60,929 nucleotides of DNA from Pelodictyon luteolum (lineage in GTDB: Bacteria; Bacteroidota; Chlorobiia; Chlorobiales; Chlorobiaceae). Shown here in pieces: positions 46,434-58,125 of the stretch. Position numbers and translations under genes: made by a program. A model generated the notes under the pieces. It was not told the DNA's origin. It saw only the letters and a list, made by a program, of their open reading frames with translations, and made no database searches. The first letter of the stretch is position 1. Each line of letters opens with the position of its first letter. The stretch covers positions 1 to 60,929 of the forward strand of contig NZ_LVWG01000027.1 in assembly GCF_001622165.1 (NCBI RefSeq), written 5' to 3'.

Positions 46434-47486
46434 TCAGGCTTCTCTGGCGCTCCTGTATATGACGCGGATTTTCTCGAGAGCTTGCGCCATGTCGTCGGGA
46501 AGCGGTGCACTGAAGGAAAGATGCTCTCCGGTCGTGGGCTGGTGGAAGGAAAGGGTGGCGGCGTGCAGGGCCTGGCGGGGGAGGAGGTCGAGGAGGTTTT
46601 TGACGAAGCTTTCGCTTCTCGGGAAGTCGAGGTTCCGCAATGAAGCGCCTCCATAAGTGGTGTCACCGAGGATCTGGTGACCGAGGTGCTGCATGTGGGC
46701 GCGGATCTGGTGGGTCCGGCCGGTGTGCAGGGTAAGCTCTGCGAGGGAGAACCAGTGGAGGTTTTCGGTGACCCGGTAATCGGTTATGGCGGTTTTGCCC
46801 TCAAGTCCCTCGTAGGGGAAGTTGGCCATGACCTTGCGGTCCCGCCTTGAACGGCCGATGTTGGTATGGATGGTGCCTTCCTGCGGCTCCGGCACCCCCC
46901 AGAGGATGGCGGTGTAGAGTTTCGACACCTTCCGGTCGGCGAACTGCCGGGCAAGGCGGTGGAGGGCGGTGGGGTTCCGGGCGACGATGATGAGGCCGGA
47001 GGTGTCCTTGTCGAGCCGGTGCACGATGCCGGGACGGAGTTCAGCCGTTTCAAGTTCTTCTGCATCGGTGCCGAAATGGTGCAGGATGGCGTTGGCGAGC
47101 GTGCCCGTCCAGTTGCCGAACGCAGGATGCACCACCATGCCGGGGGCCTTGTTGACCACCATGAGGTCACTGTCCTCGTAGACAATGTCGATCGGGATGT
47201 CTTCAGGCGCAAGCTCCGGGGCGGGCGGGCGGAGGAAGGTCATCTCAATCGAGTCGCAGGACTTCACCCGGTAGTTCGACTTCACCGCTTTGCCGTTTAC
47301 CAGCACCCGTCCGTCCTCGATGGCTTCCTGTACCTTGTTCCGGGTTGCGTTTTCGACCTGCCGCGAAAGGTACTGGTCGATGCGCATGGGGCACTGCACC
47401 CTGCTGACCTGCAGGGTGAGTTTTTTCGGCTCCAGGGCCAGGTCCCCTCCGGGGGGGCATTCGTTTTTTATCGGGTGATTTTGCAT
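46434..47486 (-). CDS. RluD family pseudouridine synthase
   Basis: 350 residues. An N-terminal S4 RNA-binding domain (RIDQYLSRQVENATRNKVQE) precedes the catalytic domain, with PGIVHRLDKDTSGLIIVAR carrying the catalytic Asp and GRTHQIRAHMQHLGHQILGD. It converts uridines in 23S rRNA helix 69 if it is true RluD; the exact target is not provable here. It is divergent from lpdA. Confidence 0.93.
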   Translation of the reverse strand: MQNHPIKNECPPGGDLALEPKKLTLQVSRVQCPMRIDQYLSRQVENATRNKVQEAIEDGRVLVNGKAVKSNYRVKSCDSIEMTFLRPPAPELAPEDIPIDIVYEDSDLMVVNKAPGMVVHPAFGNWTGTLANAILHHFGTDAEELETAELRPGIVHRLDKDTSGLIIVARNPTALHRLARQFADRKVSKLYTAILWGVPEPQEGTIHTNIGRSRRDRKVMANFPYEGLEGKTAITDYRVTENLHWFSLAELTLHTGRTHQIRAHMQHLGHQILGDTTYGGASLRNLDFPRSESFVKNLLDLLPRQALHAATLSFHQPTTGEHLSFSAPLPDDMAQALEKIRVIYRSAREA

Positions 47487-47528
47487 TTTGCTGAAGCATT
47501 ATACTAAAACCCTGACACAATTCAGCGC

Positions 47529-48956
47529 ATGGCTTCCATCAACACTGCAACTCCCCTTCCAGCTTCCCGCAAGGCAGACGTTGCCGTCATCGGTTCCGGG
47601 CCCGGTGGCTACGAGGCGGCCCTCCTTGCCGCCCGTATGGGCATGCAGGTCACCCTCATAGAAAAATCGGCACTTGGCGGCGTCTGCGTCAACTGGGGCT
47701 GCATCCCCACCAAAGCCCTGCTCCGGAGCGCCGAGGCGTTCGACCTCCTCCGCAAAGGGGAGGCGCTCGGCCTGAGTGCCCGAGAAGCCACGTTTGAGCT
47801 GGCAGCGGCGGTGAAGCGCAGCCGCACGGTGGTGCTGAAGATCTCGAAGGGGATCGAGTACCGGCTGCGCAAAGCGGGCGTGGAGGTCGTACAGGGCGAG
47901 GCGCGCTTTGCCGGTCCGAACGAGCTCGAGGTCATCCGCGACGGTGCGGTTGCGGCCTCCATCAGCGCATCCTCCATCATCGTCGCCACCGGCGGCAGGA
48001 TGCGCACCATTCTGGGCCTTGAGCCCGATCAGCGCCTCCTCATCACGAGCCGTGAGGCTCTTGCCATGAAGGAACTGCCGGCCTCCATGATCGTGCTCGG
48101 CGGCGGTGCAATCGGCGTAGAGCTGGCCTGGTTCTATGCAACCCTCGGTACCCGGGTCACCATCGTCGAAATGATGGAGCGTCTCATGCCGCTGGAGGAC
48201 AGCGAGATATCCGAAGCCCTCAAGCGCTCGTTCCAGAAAGCCGGCATCACGGTCGCCACCGGCTCGAAGCTCGAGGATGTAAAAAAAGATGGGGGGCGGG
48301 TTACGGCCCGGCTTATGGTTCCGGGTGAAGAGCCGCAGGAGATCGAGGCGGAGCTTATGCTGCTTGCCGTCGGCGTGGGGGGCAGCACCGAAGGGCTCCG
48401 GCTTGAGCGGGCGGGCGTCGGGGTCTCGCGGGGGTTCATTGAAACCGACGCCCGGTGCCGGACCGCCGTGGCGCACATATACGCCATCGGCGACGTCCGC
48501 GGCGGCATGCTGCTTGCCCACAAGGCCTCGGCCGAGGCCGCAATCGCCGTTGCCTCCATCGCCGGCACCTCCCCCGAACCCCTTGATGACACCATGATCC
48601 CTCGCTGCGTCTATGCCGAACCCTCCATTGCGAGCATCGGCATGAGCGAAGAGCAGGCGCTGCAGGCAGGAAGAGCGGTTTCTGTCGGCCGCTCGAACTT
48701 TGCCGCATCCGGCAAAGCCAACGCCTACGGCAACCTCGAGGGGCTGGTCAAACTGGTGTTCGAGGCCGGGGGCGGGCCGCTGCTTGGTGCTCACCTGATC
48801 GGCCACGGCGCGGTGGAACTCATCGGGGAGCTGGCGCTTGCAAGAAGCCTTGGTGTCACGGCCTCACGGCTCGCCTCGGTCGTACACGCGCACCCTACCC
48901 TGTCTGAGTCCATACGGGAAGCCGCTCTCGTGGCTCAGGCTCCTCCTGGGGCATAA
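47529..48956 (+). CDS. lpdA: Dihydrolipoyl dehydrogenase
   Basis: 475 residues. FAD-binding GSGPGGYEAALLAA, redox-active GGVCVNWGCIPTKA, NAD-binding GGGAIGVELAWFYA and the C-terminal His-Glu pair in HAHPTLSESI are all present. E3 component of 2-oxoacid dehydrogenase or glycine-cleavage complexes. It is a monocistronic gene; no E1 or E2 is nearby. The bchI promoter region follows. Confidence 0.93.
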   Translation: MASINTATPLPASRKADVAVIGSGPGGYEAALLAARMGMQVTLIEKSALGGVCVNWGCIPTKALLRSAEAFDLLRKGEALGLSAREATFELAAAVKRSRTVVLKISKGIEYRLRKAGVEVVQGEARFAGPNELEVIRDGAVAASISASSIIVATGGRMRTILGLEPDQRLLITSREALAMKELPASMIVLGGGAIGVELAWFYATLGTRVTIVEMMERLMPLEDSEISEALKRSFQKAGITVATGSKLEDVKKDGGRVTARLMVPGEEPQEIEAELMLLAVGVGGSTEGLRLERAGVGVSRGFIETDARCRTAVAHIYAIGDVRGGMLLAHKASAEAAIAVASIAGTSPEPLDDTMIPRCVYAEPSIASIGMSEEQALQAGRAVSVGRSNFAASGKANAYGNLEGLVKLVFEAGGGPLLGAHLIGHGAVELIGELALARSLGVTASRLASVVHAHPTLSESIREAALVAQAPPGA

Positions 48957-49117
48957 ATGGGCATGCAGGCGGCCACCTTTATCTAAAAGGATTTTCGATT
49001 GTCGGGCTAAAAGCATAAATTCAAGGTTTATTATTGCAACTCCTTAACCAACAGTAAGCCTTTTCCGGTGAATGATTTCTCGGTTCACGGGGCGGGGTCT
49101 CAACCAAACGATCAATT

Positions 49118-50272
49118 ATGACTCAGACTGAAACAGCTGCCAAGAAAACTGCTGCCAGGAAAACAGTTGCCAAGAAGGCCGCAGCGGCTCCTGCACCCAA
49201 AAAGGCTGCAGCTCCTGCCAAAAAGAAGTCCGGCCTTGCGTTTCCTTTCACCGCCATCGTCGGTCAGGAGGAAATGAAGCTCAGTCTGATCCTCAACATC
49301 ATCGATCCGAGGATCGGCGGCGTGCTCGTAATGGGCCACAGGGGTACAGGCAAGAGCACCACGGTCCGTGCGCTTGCAGAGGTTCTTCCCTTCATCGACC
49401 GTGTAGAGGACGATATCTACAACCGCACCCCTTCGCAGTTTGTCGAGGGTGAGGATGCAAGGAAAGGCGCAAAAGCGATCGACCCCGCAACCCTGAAGAC
49501 CGAGAAAATCCCCGTCCCTGTCGTCGACCTTCCGCTCGGTGCGACTGAAGACCGCGTCTGCGGTACCATCGACATCGAACAGGCGCTCACCAGCGGTGTC
49601 AAGGCCTTCGAGCCGGGTCTGCTCGCTCAGGCCAACCGCGGCTTCCTTTACATCGACGAGGTCAACCTCCTTGACGACCACCTTGTCGACGTGCTGCTTG
49701 ATGTGGCCGCCAGCGGCAAGAACGTGGTCGAGCGCGAGGGTATCAGCATCCGCCACCCGGCCCGCTTCGTGCTCGTCGGTTCCGGCAACCCCGAGGAAGG
49801 CGAGCTCCGCCCGCAGCTCCTCGACCGTTTCGGCCTCCATGCCCGCATCATCACCATCCTCGACGTCGCCAAGCGTGTCGACATCGTCAAGCGCCGCCGC
49901 GAGTTCGATGAGGACCCGGACGCCTTCATGAAGAAGTACAGCCGCGAGCAGGTCAAGCTGCAGAAGAAGATCCAGACCGCCAAGGAACTGCTTCCGGAAG
50001 TGACGATGAGCGACGAGGTGCTGACCGACATCGCCCGCCTCTGCATGAACCTCGGCATCGACGGCCACCGCGGTGAACTCACCATCACCCGTACGGCCCA
50101 CGCCCACGCCGCATTCATGGGCCAGAAAGTGGTCACCATGAAGCATGTCAGGGAGATCGCAGGCCTCTGCCTCCGCCACCGCCTCCGCAAGGATCCGCTG
50201 GAGACCCTTGACGCTGGAGAGAAGATCGAACGTGAGCTCGCAAAAGTCCTTGGAGAAGCAGAAGCAGTATAA
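49118..50272 (+). CDS. bchI: Magnesium chelatase ATPase subunit I
   Basis: 384 residues. AAA+ core with MGHRGTGKSTTVRALAE (Walker A), GFLYIDEVNLLDDHLVDVLL (Walker B) and GSGNPEEGELRPQLLDRFGL (sensor 1 region). The first ~40 residues are a Lys/Ala-rich basic extension (AAKKTAARKTVAKKAAAAPA) that most BchI lack. With BchD it forms the ATPase motor that inserts Mg2+ into protoporphyrin IX. Its stop overlaps the bchD start by one base. Confidence 0.95.
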   Translation: MTQTETAAKKTAARKTVAKKAAAAPAPKKAAAPAKKKSGLAFPFTAIVGQEEMKLSLILNIIDPRIGGVLVMGHRGTGKSTTVRALAEVLPFIDRVEDDIYNRTPSQFVEGEDARKGAKAIDPATLKTEKIPVPVVDLPLGATEDRVCGTIDIEQALTSGVKAFEPGLLAQANRGFLYIDEVNLLDDHLVDVLLDVAASGKNVVEREGISIRHPARFVLVGSGNPEEGELRPQLLDRFGLHARIITILDVAKRVDIVKRRREFDEDPDAFMKKYSREQVKLQKKIQTAKELLPEVTMSDEVLTDIARLCMNLGIDGHRGELTITRTAHAHAAFMGQKVVTMKHVREIAGLCLRHRLRKDPLETLDAGEKIERELAKVLGEAEAV

Positions 50273-52134
50273 TGAAGATAGCTTTTACCGATATAGTGGG
50301 AATGGATCTGGCCAAGCAGGCGCTCATGCTGCTGGCCGTCGATCCAGCCCTCGGCGGTGTCGTCATCCCCTCGGCCGTAGGCTCGGGAAAGTCGACTCTG
50401 GCCAGGGCATTCGCAGACATTCTTCCCGAAGGCACTCCCTTCGTGGAGCTGCCCCTGAACGTCACTGAAGACCGCCTCATCGGAGGCGTCGACCTCGAGG
50501 CCACCCTGGCAAGCGGTGTACGCGTCGTGCAGCACGGCGTGCTCTCGAAAGCCAACGGCGGTGTGCTCTATGTCGACTCGCTGAGCCTGCTTGACAGTTC
50601 GGCCGTGTCGCACATCATGGACGCCATGTCGAGGGGCGAAGTGCTTGTCGAGCGTGAAGGACTCAGCGAGGTGCACCCGGCCAACTTCATGCTGGTCGGC
50701 ACCTACGACCCTACAGACGGCGAGGTGCGCATGGGCCTGCTCGACAGGATCGGCATCATCGTCCCCTTCACCGCCCAGAATGATTTCCGGGCGCGCAAGA
50801 AAATCGTCGACGTCGTCCTTGGAAAAAGGGACCTTGAAGACACCCGCGATGAACTGAAAATGCTCGCCGGGTTCATCAATGCAGCCAAGGAGCAGCTCCC
50901 GCAGGTCTCCATCACCAAAGAACAGGTGCAGGCGCTCATACAGACCGCCCTCAGCCTCGGCGTCGAGGGCAACCGCGTCGATATTTTCACCGTCCGTGCC
51001 GCACTTGCCAGCGCAGCCCTCCAGCAGCGCAGCGATGTCGACGAAGAGGACATGAAGCTGGCCATCAAGCTGGTGCTCATTCCCCGTGCGACCCGCATGC
51101 CCGAGCGTGAAGAGGCGGCTGAGGATATGGGACCCGAAGAGGCGCCGCCTCCCGAGGAGGAGCCCGAGACCGGGGAAGAAGAGCAGCAGCCGGACAACTC
51201 GACGGACGCCGATGCCGAAGAGGAGAAGGAAGAGACACCCGACATGATCGAGGAGCTCATGATGGAAGCCATCGAAACCGAGCTGCCCGACAACATCATG
51301 AACATTTCGCTGGCTTCGAAGAAGAAGAGCACATCGGGAAGCCGCGGCGAGGCGCTCAACAACCGGCGCGGCCGTTTCGTCAGGGCCCAGCCCGGCGAGA
51401 TGCGCAGCGGCAAGGTCGCCCTCATCCCCACGCTGATATCGGCAGCTCCGTGGCAGGAGACCCGCAAGAAAGACAAGAAGATGGCGGGCAGGCCGAAAAC
51501 CGCCCTCATCATCAGCAAGGACGACGTCAAGATCAAGCGGTTCCGCGACAAGAGCGGTACCCTGTTCATCTTCATGGTCGACGCCTCCGGCTCGATGGCC
51601 CTCAACCGCATGCGCCAGGCTAAGGGAGCGGTCGCAAGCCTGCTCCAGAACGCATACGTGCATCGCGACCAGGTCGCACTCATCTCCTTCCGCGGCAAGC
51701 AGGCACAGGTGCTTCTTCCTCCGTCCCAGAGCGTTGACCGCGCAAAGCGCGAGCTCGACGTGCTGCCGACCGGCGGCGGAACCCCGCTCGCCTCTGCTCT
51801 CTACCTTGGTTGGGAAACCGCCAAGCAGGCCCGCACCAAGGGAGTCTCGCAGATCATGTTCGTGCTCATCACCGACGGGCGCGGCAACATCGGCCTGCAG
51901 TCATCATTCGATCCCAACGCCGAGAAACCCTCCAAAGAGGATCTCGAAAAAGAGGTCGAAGCACTCTCCCTCTCCGTGCAGTCCGACGGCATCGCCTCCG
52001 TGGTCATCGATACCCAGATGAACTACCTTTCCCGCGGCGAAGCGCCCAAGCTTGCCCAGAAACTCGGCGGCCGCTACCTCTACCTTCCGAACGCAAAAGC
52101 TGAGCAGATCGTCGACGCAGCCCTCAGCTTCTGA
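50272..52134 (+). CDS. bchD: Magnesium chelatase subunit D
   Basis: 620 residues: N-terminal AAA+ domain (residues 1-260; Walker A SAVGSGKSTLA is retained, the Walker B LYVDSLSLLD lacks the usual Glu), an acidic Pro/Glu linker (~275-330) and a C-terminal von Willebrand A domain with the MIDAS motif VDASGSMA. It bridges BchI and BchH. Starts on the last base of the bchI stop. Confidence 0.95.
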   Translation: MKIAFTDIVGMDLAKQALMLLAVDPALGGVVIPSAVGSGKSTLARAFADILPEGTPFVELPLNVTEDRLIGGVDLEATLASGVRVVQHGVLSKANGGVLYVDSLSLLDSSAVSHIMDAMSRGEVLVEREGLSEVHPANFMLVGTYDPTDGEVRMGLLDRIGIIVPFTAQNDFRARKKIVDVVLGKRDLEDTRDELKMLAGFINAAKEQLPQVSITKEQVQALIQTALSLGVEGNRVDIFTVRAALASAALQQRSDVDEEDMKLAIKLVLIPRATRMPEREEAAEDMGPEEAPPPEEEPETGEEEQQPDNSTDADAEEEKEETPDMIEELMMEAIETELPDNIMNISLASKKKSTSGSRGEALNNRRGRFVRAQPGEMRSGKVALIPTLISAAPWQETRKKDKKMAGRPKTALIISKDDVKIKRFRDKSGTLFIFMVDASGSMALNRMRQAKGAVASLLQNAYVHRDQVALISFRGKQAQVLLPPSQSVDRAKRELDVLPTGGGTPLASALYLGWETAKQARTKGVSQIMFVLITDGRGNIGLQSSFDPNAEKPSKEDLEKEVEALSLSVQSDGIASVVIDTQMNYLSRGEAPKLAQKLGGRYLYLPNAKAEQIVDAALSF

Positions 52135-52262
52135 TTTTCCCCCATTCCGTCCCGGCAAGTTCCGGGGCGGGATATTTCTTCGTTTTCTTCTTCTTTTCTA
52201 CATTGTAGATACGGGTTGCTACGGCGGCCTGAATATCTTTTTGTAAAAAAGTCAAGGAAGTC

Positions 52263-55200
52263 ATGTCACAACTTCGCAAAATCGTTGCCGTTGTAGGGCT
52301 CGAGCAGTACAACGCAGGACTCTGGAGGAAAATCAAGGGGCTGCTTTCCGGCGAGGCCGAGCTGACCCAGCTGAGCGATGTCGATCTTGAAAAGCAGCAC
52401 CCGGAAGCCGGAGCGGCCATCCGTGAGGCTGACTGCGTGTTCATGAGCATGATCCAGTTCAAGGAACAGGTTGACTGGTTCAAAGAGCAGGTCGAGGCCG
52501 GCACTCCCGGCAAGACCATTTTTGTGTTCGAGTCGATGCCGGAAGCAATGTCCCTGACGAAGGTCGGCAGCTACGGCACCGGGGACGGCAAGGCGGGCAT
52601 GCCCGACATGGTGAAGAAGGTTGCCAAGATGCTCGTGAAAGGCCGTGACGAGGATGCCCTGTACGGCTACATGAAGCTGATGAAAATCATGCGCACGATC
52701 CTTCCTCTCGTTCCCGCCAAAGCGAAGGACTTCAAAAACTGGCTGCTTGTCTACTCCTACTGGATGCAGCCGACGGCGGAGAACATCGCCAACATGTTCC
52801 GCCTCATCCTCAAAGAGTACTACAACGAACCCGTTACGGTCGGCGCCATCGTTGATGTGCCGAACATGGGACTCTACCATCCCGACGCCCCGGAGTATTT
52901 CAAGGACGTGAAAAGCTACAAGTCGTGGATGAAGAAGCGCGGAGTGAACATGGACAAGGGGCGCCGTATCGCCCTGCTTTTTTTCCGCAAGCACCTGATC
53001 CAGGAAAAGACCTATATCGACAACACCATCCGTGTGCTTGAAAAGCACGGGATCCAGCTCTATCCGGCCTTCGTGACCGGTGTCGAGGGCCATGTGCTCG
53101 TGCGTGACTGGCTATTGAGGGAAAACCTCGACATGCTGGTCAACATGATGGGGTTCGGACTCGTCGGCGGCCCGGCAGGCTCGACCAAGCCCGGCATCGC
53201 GGCCGATGCCCGCCACGAAATCCTCTCGAAGCTCGACGCCCCCTACATGGTCGCACAGCCGCTCCTTACCCAGGAGTATGAATCATGGCACGAGCTCGGT
53301 GTTTCGCCGATGCAGGTGACCTTCACCTACTCCATCCCCGAAATGGACGGCGCCGTCTGCCCGGTCATCCTCGGTGCGCTCCGGGACGGCAAGGTGGAGA
53401 CCGTACCTGAGCGTCTTGAGCGGCTCGCCATCCTCGTCAAGCAGTGGCTGCGATTGAGGGAAACGGCGAACCGCGAGAAGAAACTGGCCCTCATCGTCTA
53501 CGACTACCCCCCGGGCCTCGGCAAAAAAGCCAGTGCAGCCCTGCTCGACGTACCCAAAACCCTCTTTGCCGTGCTCCAGCGCCTGAAGAAGGAGGGGTAC
53601 GAGGTCGGCAAGCTGCCGGAAAGTTCTGATGAACTGTTCCGTCTGCTCGACCGCGCAACCGACTACCAGGCGCTCCAGAACAGTCGCGAAGCGCTTACGG
53701 TAAGCCATGAGCGATTCAAGGAACTGACGACGGCGGGCGAGCGTGAGCGCATCGAAGAGCGCTGGCAGTCGTTCCCGGGCGAAATCGTTCCGATGGGTAC
53801 CGAAGAGCTGTTTATCGGTGGCATCCGGTTCGGCAACATCTTCATCGGCGTCCAGCCGCGCATCGGCGTGCAGGGTGACCCGATGCGGCTTCTGTTCGAC
53901 AAGTCGAACACCCCGCACCACCAGTATATCGCGTTCTACCGCTGGATCAGCCGCGAGTTCCAGGCCCACGCCATGGTGCATGTCGGCATGCACGGTTCGG
54001 CTGAGTGGATGCCGGGCCTGCAGACGGGCCTGACCGGAGAGTGCTGGCCGGACGCCCTCTGCGGCGAGGTTCCGCATGTCTACATCTACCCGATCAACAA
54101 CCCGAGCGAGTCGACCATCGCCAAACGGCGAGGTCTTGCCACCATGGTCTCGCACGTCGTGCCGCCGCTTTCTCGCGCAGGCCTCTACAAGGAGCTTCCG
54201 GCCCTCAAGGACCTGCTTGCCGACTACCGCGAGCGCAACCCCCAGGGAGCGGGTGAGGGAAGCGATGCGGCAGGCATCGAGGAGGCAATCATGCAGAAGG
54301 CCGAGCTGCTCAACCTTACCGATGACTGCCCGAGGAGGGAGGGGGAGCCGTTCGCCGACTTCGTCAGCCGCCTCTACATCTACATGAGCGAACTCGAGAA
54401 CCGCCTCATATCCAACTCGCTGCATGTGTTCGGCGAGGCAAGCCCTCTTGAGTCGCAGGTCACCACCATCACCGAAACCCTTAAAAACCGGGGCGAGAAC
54501 GGCCGTACCCTGCCCACCATCCTGCTCGCTTCTTCCGGAAAGAACGGCCACTTCACCGGCTATGAAGAGCTTGCCGCACGTTCCCGCCAGGGTGACGAAG
54601 AGGCCATCCGTCTGCGTGAATGGGTCGAGCAGGCCTGCCGCCAGTACGTCGAGGAGGTCCTGTTCCAGCACAAGTCGGCTTCGGGTGTGTTTACCGCAAT
54701 CACCGGCGGCAGCCGCCCGGCAGCTGAGGACCAGCCGTTCATCGAGCAGCTGATGGGCGAAGGAGCGCAGCTCCTGCATGCCCTTCGCGACAACACGGGC
54801 GAGATGGAGTCGCTCATGAAGGTGCTCAACGGCCGCTATATCGCCTCGGGTCCCGGCGGCGACCTGGTGCGCGACGGCATCAACGTCCTGCCGTCCGGCA
54901 GGAACATCCATGCCATCGACCCCTGGAGGATCCCTTCCGAGCTTGCATTCAAGCGCGGGACCCTCATCGCCGACAGCATCGTCAAAAAGCATCTTGAGGA
55001 GAACGAAGGCCGCTACCCTGAAACCATCGCACAGGTGCTCTGGGGCCTTGACACCATCAAGACCAAGGGCGAGGCCGTGGCTGTCGTCATCCGCCTGCTC
55101 GGCGGCGAACCCGCTTACGACGCCTTCGGCAAGATCAGCCACTACGGTCTCGTACCGCTTGATCGCCTGAAGCGGCCGCGCATCGATGTGCTCATGCAGC

Positions 55201-56090
55201 TCAGCCCGATATTCCGTGACGCGTTCGGCCTGCTCATGGACCAGCTCGACCGCCTGGTGAAAGAGGCTGCCAAAGCCGATGAACCCGAGGAGATGAACTT
55301 TATCCGCAAGCACGTCAACGAAGCCGTCGCAGGAGGGGCCACGTTCGAGGGTGCGACGTCGCGGCAGTTCACCCAGTCGCCCGGCGCCTACGGCACCTAC
55401 GTCGACGACATGATCGAAGACTCCGCCTGGGAGTCCGAGGACGACCTCGACGATCTCTTCATCCGCCGCAACAGCAGCGCCTACGGCGGTGAGCGTAAAG
55501 GAGAGAAGGAGACGGAAATCCTCAAGAACCTGCTCGGTTCGGTCGACCGTGTGGTCCACCAGGTCGATTCCACCGAGTTCGGCATCTCCGACATCGACCA
55601 CTACTTCTCCTCATCCGGCTCACTGCAGCTTGCCGCACGGCGGCGCAACACCAGGGCAACGGACGTGAAGCTCAACTATGTCGAGTCCTTCACCTCCGAC
55701 ATCAAGGTCGACGACGCGGAGAAGTCCCTCCGGGTGGAGTACCGCTCCAAACTCCTCAACCCGAAATGGTTCGAGGGGATGCTGAAGCACGGCCACAGCG
55801 GCGCCACTGAAATCAGCAACCGTGTCACCTACATGCTCGGCTGGGACGCTGTGACCAAGAGCGTTGACGACTGGGTCTATAAAAAGACCGCGGAAACCTA
55901 CGCCCTTGACCCCGAGATGCGCGAACGCCTTGCGAAGGTGAACCCGCAGGCCATCAAGAACATCGTCGGCAGGATGCTCGAAGCCCACGGCCGCGGCATG
56001 TGGTCTGCCGACCAGTCGACCATCGACGAGCTGCAGGAGATCTACGCTGATCTTGAGGACCGCCTCGAAGGCATGACGGATGAGGATTGA
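52263..56090 (+). CDS. bchH: Magnesium chelatase porphyrin-binding subunit (BchH family)
   Basis: 1275 residues, full length for BchH/CobN-type subunits. Conserved blocks include GFGLVGGPAGSTKPGIA, HVGMHGSAEWMPGLQTGLTG and the C-terminal LNPKWFEGMLKHGHSGATEI. It binds protoporphyrin IX and carries out Mg insertion with BchI and BchD. Green sulfur bacteria have three paralogues (BchH, BchS, BchT); the symbol here is the family name and I cannot say which of them this is. It is 128 bp downstream of bchD. Confidence 0.9.
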   Translation: MSQLRKIVAVVGLEQYNAGLWRKIKGLLSGEAELTQLSDVDLEKQHPEAGAAIREADCVFMSMIQFKEQVDWFKEQVEAGTPGKTIFVFESMPEAMSLTKVGSYGTGDGKAGMPDMVKKVAKMLVKGRDEDALYGYMKLMKIMRTILPLVPAKAKDFKNWLLVYSYWMQPTAENIANMFRLILKEYYNEPVTVGAIVDVPNMGLYHPDAPEYFKDVKSYKSWMKKRGVNMDKGRRIALLFFRKHLIQEKTYIDNTIRVLEKHGIQLYPAFVTGVEGHVLVRDWLLRENLDMLVNMMGFGLVGGPAGSTKPGIAADARHEILSKLDAPYMVAQPLLTQEYESWHELGVSPMQVTFTYSIPEMDGAVCPVILGALRDGKVETVPERLERLAILVKQWLRLRETANREKKLALIVYDYPPGLGKKASAALLDVPKTLFAVLQRLKKEGYEVGKLPESSDELFRLLDRATDYQALQNSREALTVSHERFKELTTAGERERIEERWQSFPGEIVPMGTEELFIGGIRFGNIFIGVQPRIGVQGDPMRLLFDKSNTPHHQYIAFYRWISREFQAHAMVHVGMHGSAEWMPGLQTGLTGECWPDALCGEVPHVYIYPINNPSESTIAKRRGLATMVSHVVPPLSRAGLYKELPALKDLLADYRERNPQGAGEGSDAAGIEEAIMQKAELLNLTDDCPRREGEPFADFVSRLYIYMSELENRLISNSLHVFGEASPLESQVTTITETLKNRGENGRTLPTILLASSGKNGHFTGYEELAARSRQGDEEAIRLREWVEQACRQYVEEVLFQHKSASGVFTAITGGSRPAAEDQPFIEQLMGEGAQLLHALRDNTGEMESLMKVLNGRYIASGPGGDLVRDGINVLPSGRNIHAIDPWRIPSELAFKRGTLIADSIVKKHLEENEGRYPETIAQVLWGLDTIKTKGEAVAVVIRLLGGEPAYDAFGKISHYGLVPLDRLKRPRIDVLMQLSPIFRDAFGLLMDQLDRLVKEAAKADEPEEMNFIRKHVNEAVAGGATFEGATSRQFTQSPGAYGTYVDDMIEDSAWESEDDLDDLFIRRNSSAYGGERKGEKETEILKNLLGSVDRVVHQVDSTEFGISDIDHYFSSSGSLQLAARRRNTRATDVKLNYVESFTSDIKVDDAEKSLRVEYRSKLLNPKWFEGMLKHGHSGATEISNRVTYMLGWDAVTKSVDDWVYKKTAETYALDPEMRERLAKVNPQAIKNIVGRMLEAHGRGMWSADQSTIDELQEIYADLEDRLEGMTDED

Positions 56091-56095
56091 TGGTT

Positions 56096-56165
56096 GAAGA
56101 TGGAGGGCCGAAGATTGAGGGCCGAAGATTGATGGTCGAAGATGGAGGGCCGAAGATTGAGCTGT
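56096..56165. repeat. Five imperfect 14-bp tandem repeats after bchH
   Basis: Five units of the type gaagattgagggcc (variants with tgg, ttgat and ggtc) run directly after the bchH stop. It is intergenic and non-coding. It may act in the 3' region of the transcript or be simple slippage. Confidence 0.85.
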
Positions 56166-56192
56166 GGGTAGAGAATGCGGCGAAGAGCCGGA

Positions 56193-56229
56193 AAACAGAC
56201 GCGGGTCCATCAGGACCCGTTTCTGTTTA
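56193..56229. terminator. Terminator between bchH and guaB
   Basis: A long imperfect stem (aaacagacgcgggtcc / ggacccgtttctgttt) with a 4-nt loop and AT-rich flanks, placed between convergent genes. It could stop both transcripts. Confidence 0.78.
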
Positions 56230-56280
56230 TATGAGTGCGCCCGTTGCCGGGGATGTGCTGCAAGGGACGAAGCCTGGCGT

Positions 56281-57816
<1,536 letters not shown>

Positions 57817-57949
57817 TTACAAAAAGTGCCGTTAGAACGGCAATCTGCGGTAAAAAATCCATTGCAGGACCGGTTTTGGCGCATGAAACGGAAGGAACCT
57901 TTTTGAAAAAATAAAATAGAGTGTAAATTAGAGGCCGTTTCTCTGGAAC

Positions 57950-58036
57950 GGAGAGGTCGCATAGTGGTCTAGTGCGCTCGCCTGGAAAGCGGGTAGGGTG
58001 TAACAGCCCTCGAGGGTTCGAATCCCTCCCTCTCCG
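57950..58036 (+). tRNA. tRNA-Ser (GGA)
   Basis: Acceptor GGAGAGG pairs with CCTCTCC. The anticodon loop ctggaaa gives GGA, and a long variable arm identifies serine. T-arm gttcgaatc is present. CCA is not encoded. Confidence 0.95.
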
Positions 58037-58125
58037 CTGAACGTCGTCCTTTCGGGCACCGGAATTTTTCTGGTATTTTGCCTTGGGAATGGCTATCTTT
58101 TGTTCCTGTTCTTTACATGCCAAGT

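Noticed and set aside
49648-51663. Long antisense frames over bchI/bchD and similar ones over nuoM (32361-33479)
   Set aside because: Same reason: opposite-strand frames of conserved GC-rich genes, low-complexity products, no ribosome site or promoter.
53283-55601. A 772-codon open frame antisense to bchH
   Set aside because: It is a shadow frame caused by GC-rich codon usage; the sense strand encodes a complete, well-conserved BchH protein and the antisense product has no recognisable domain.
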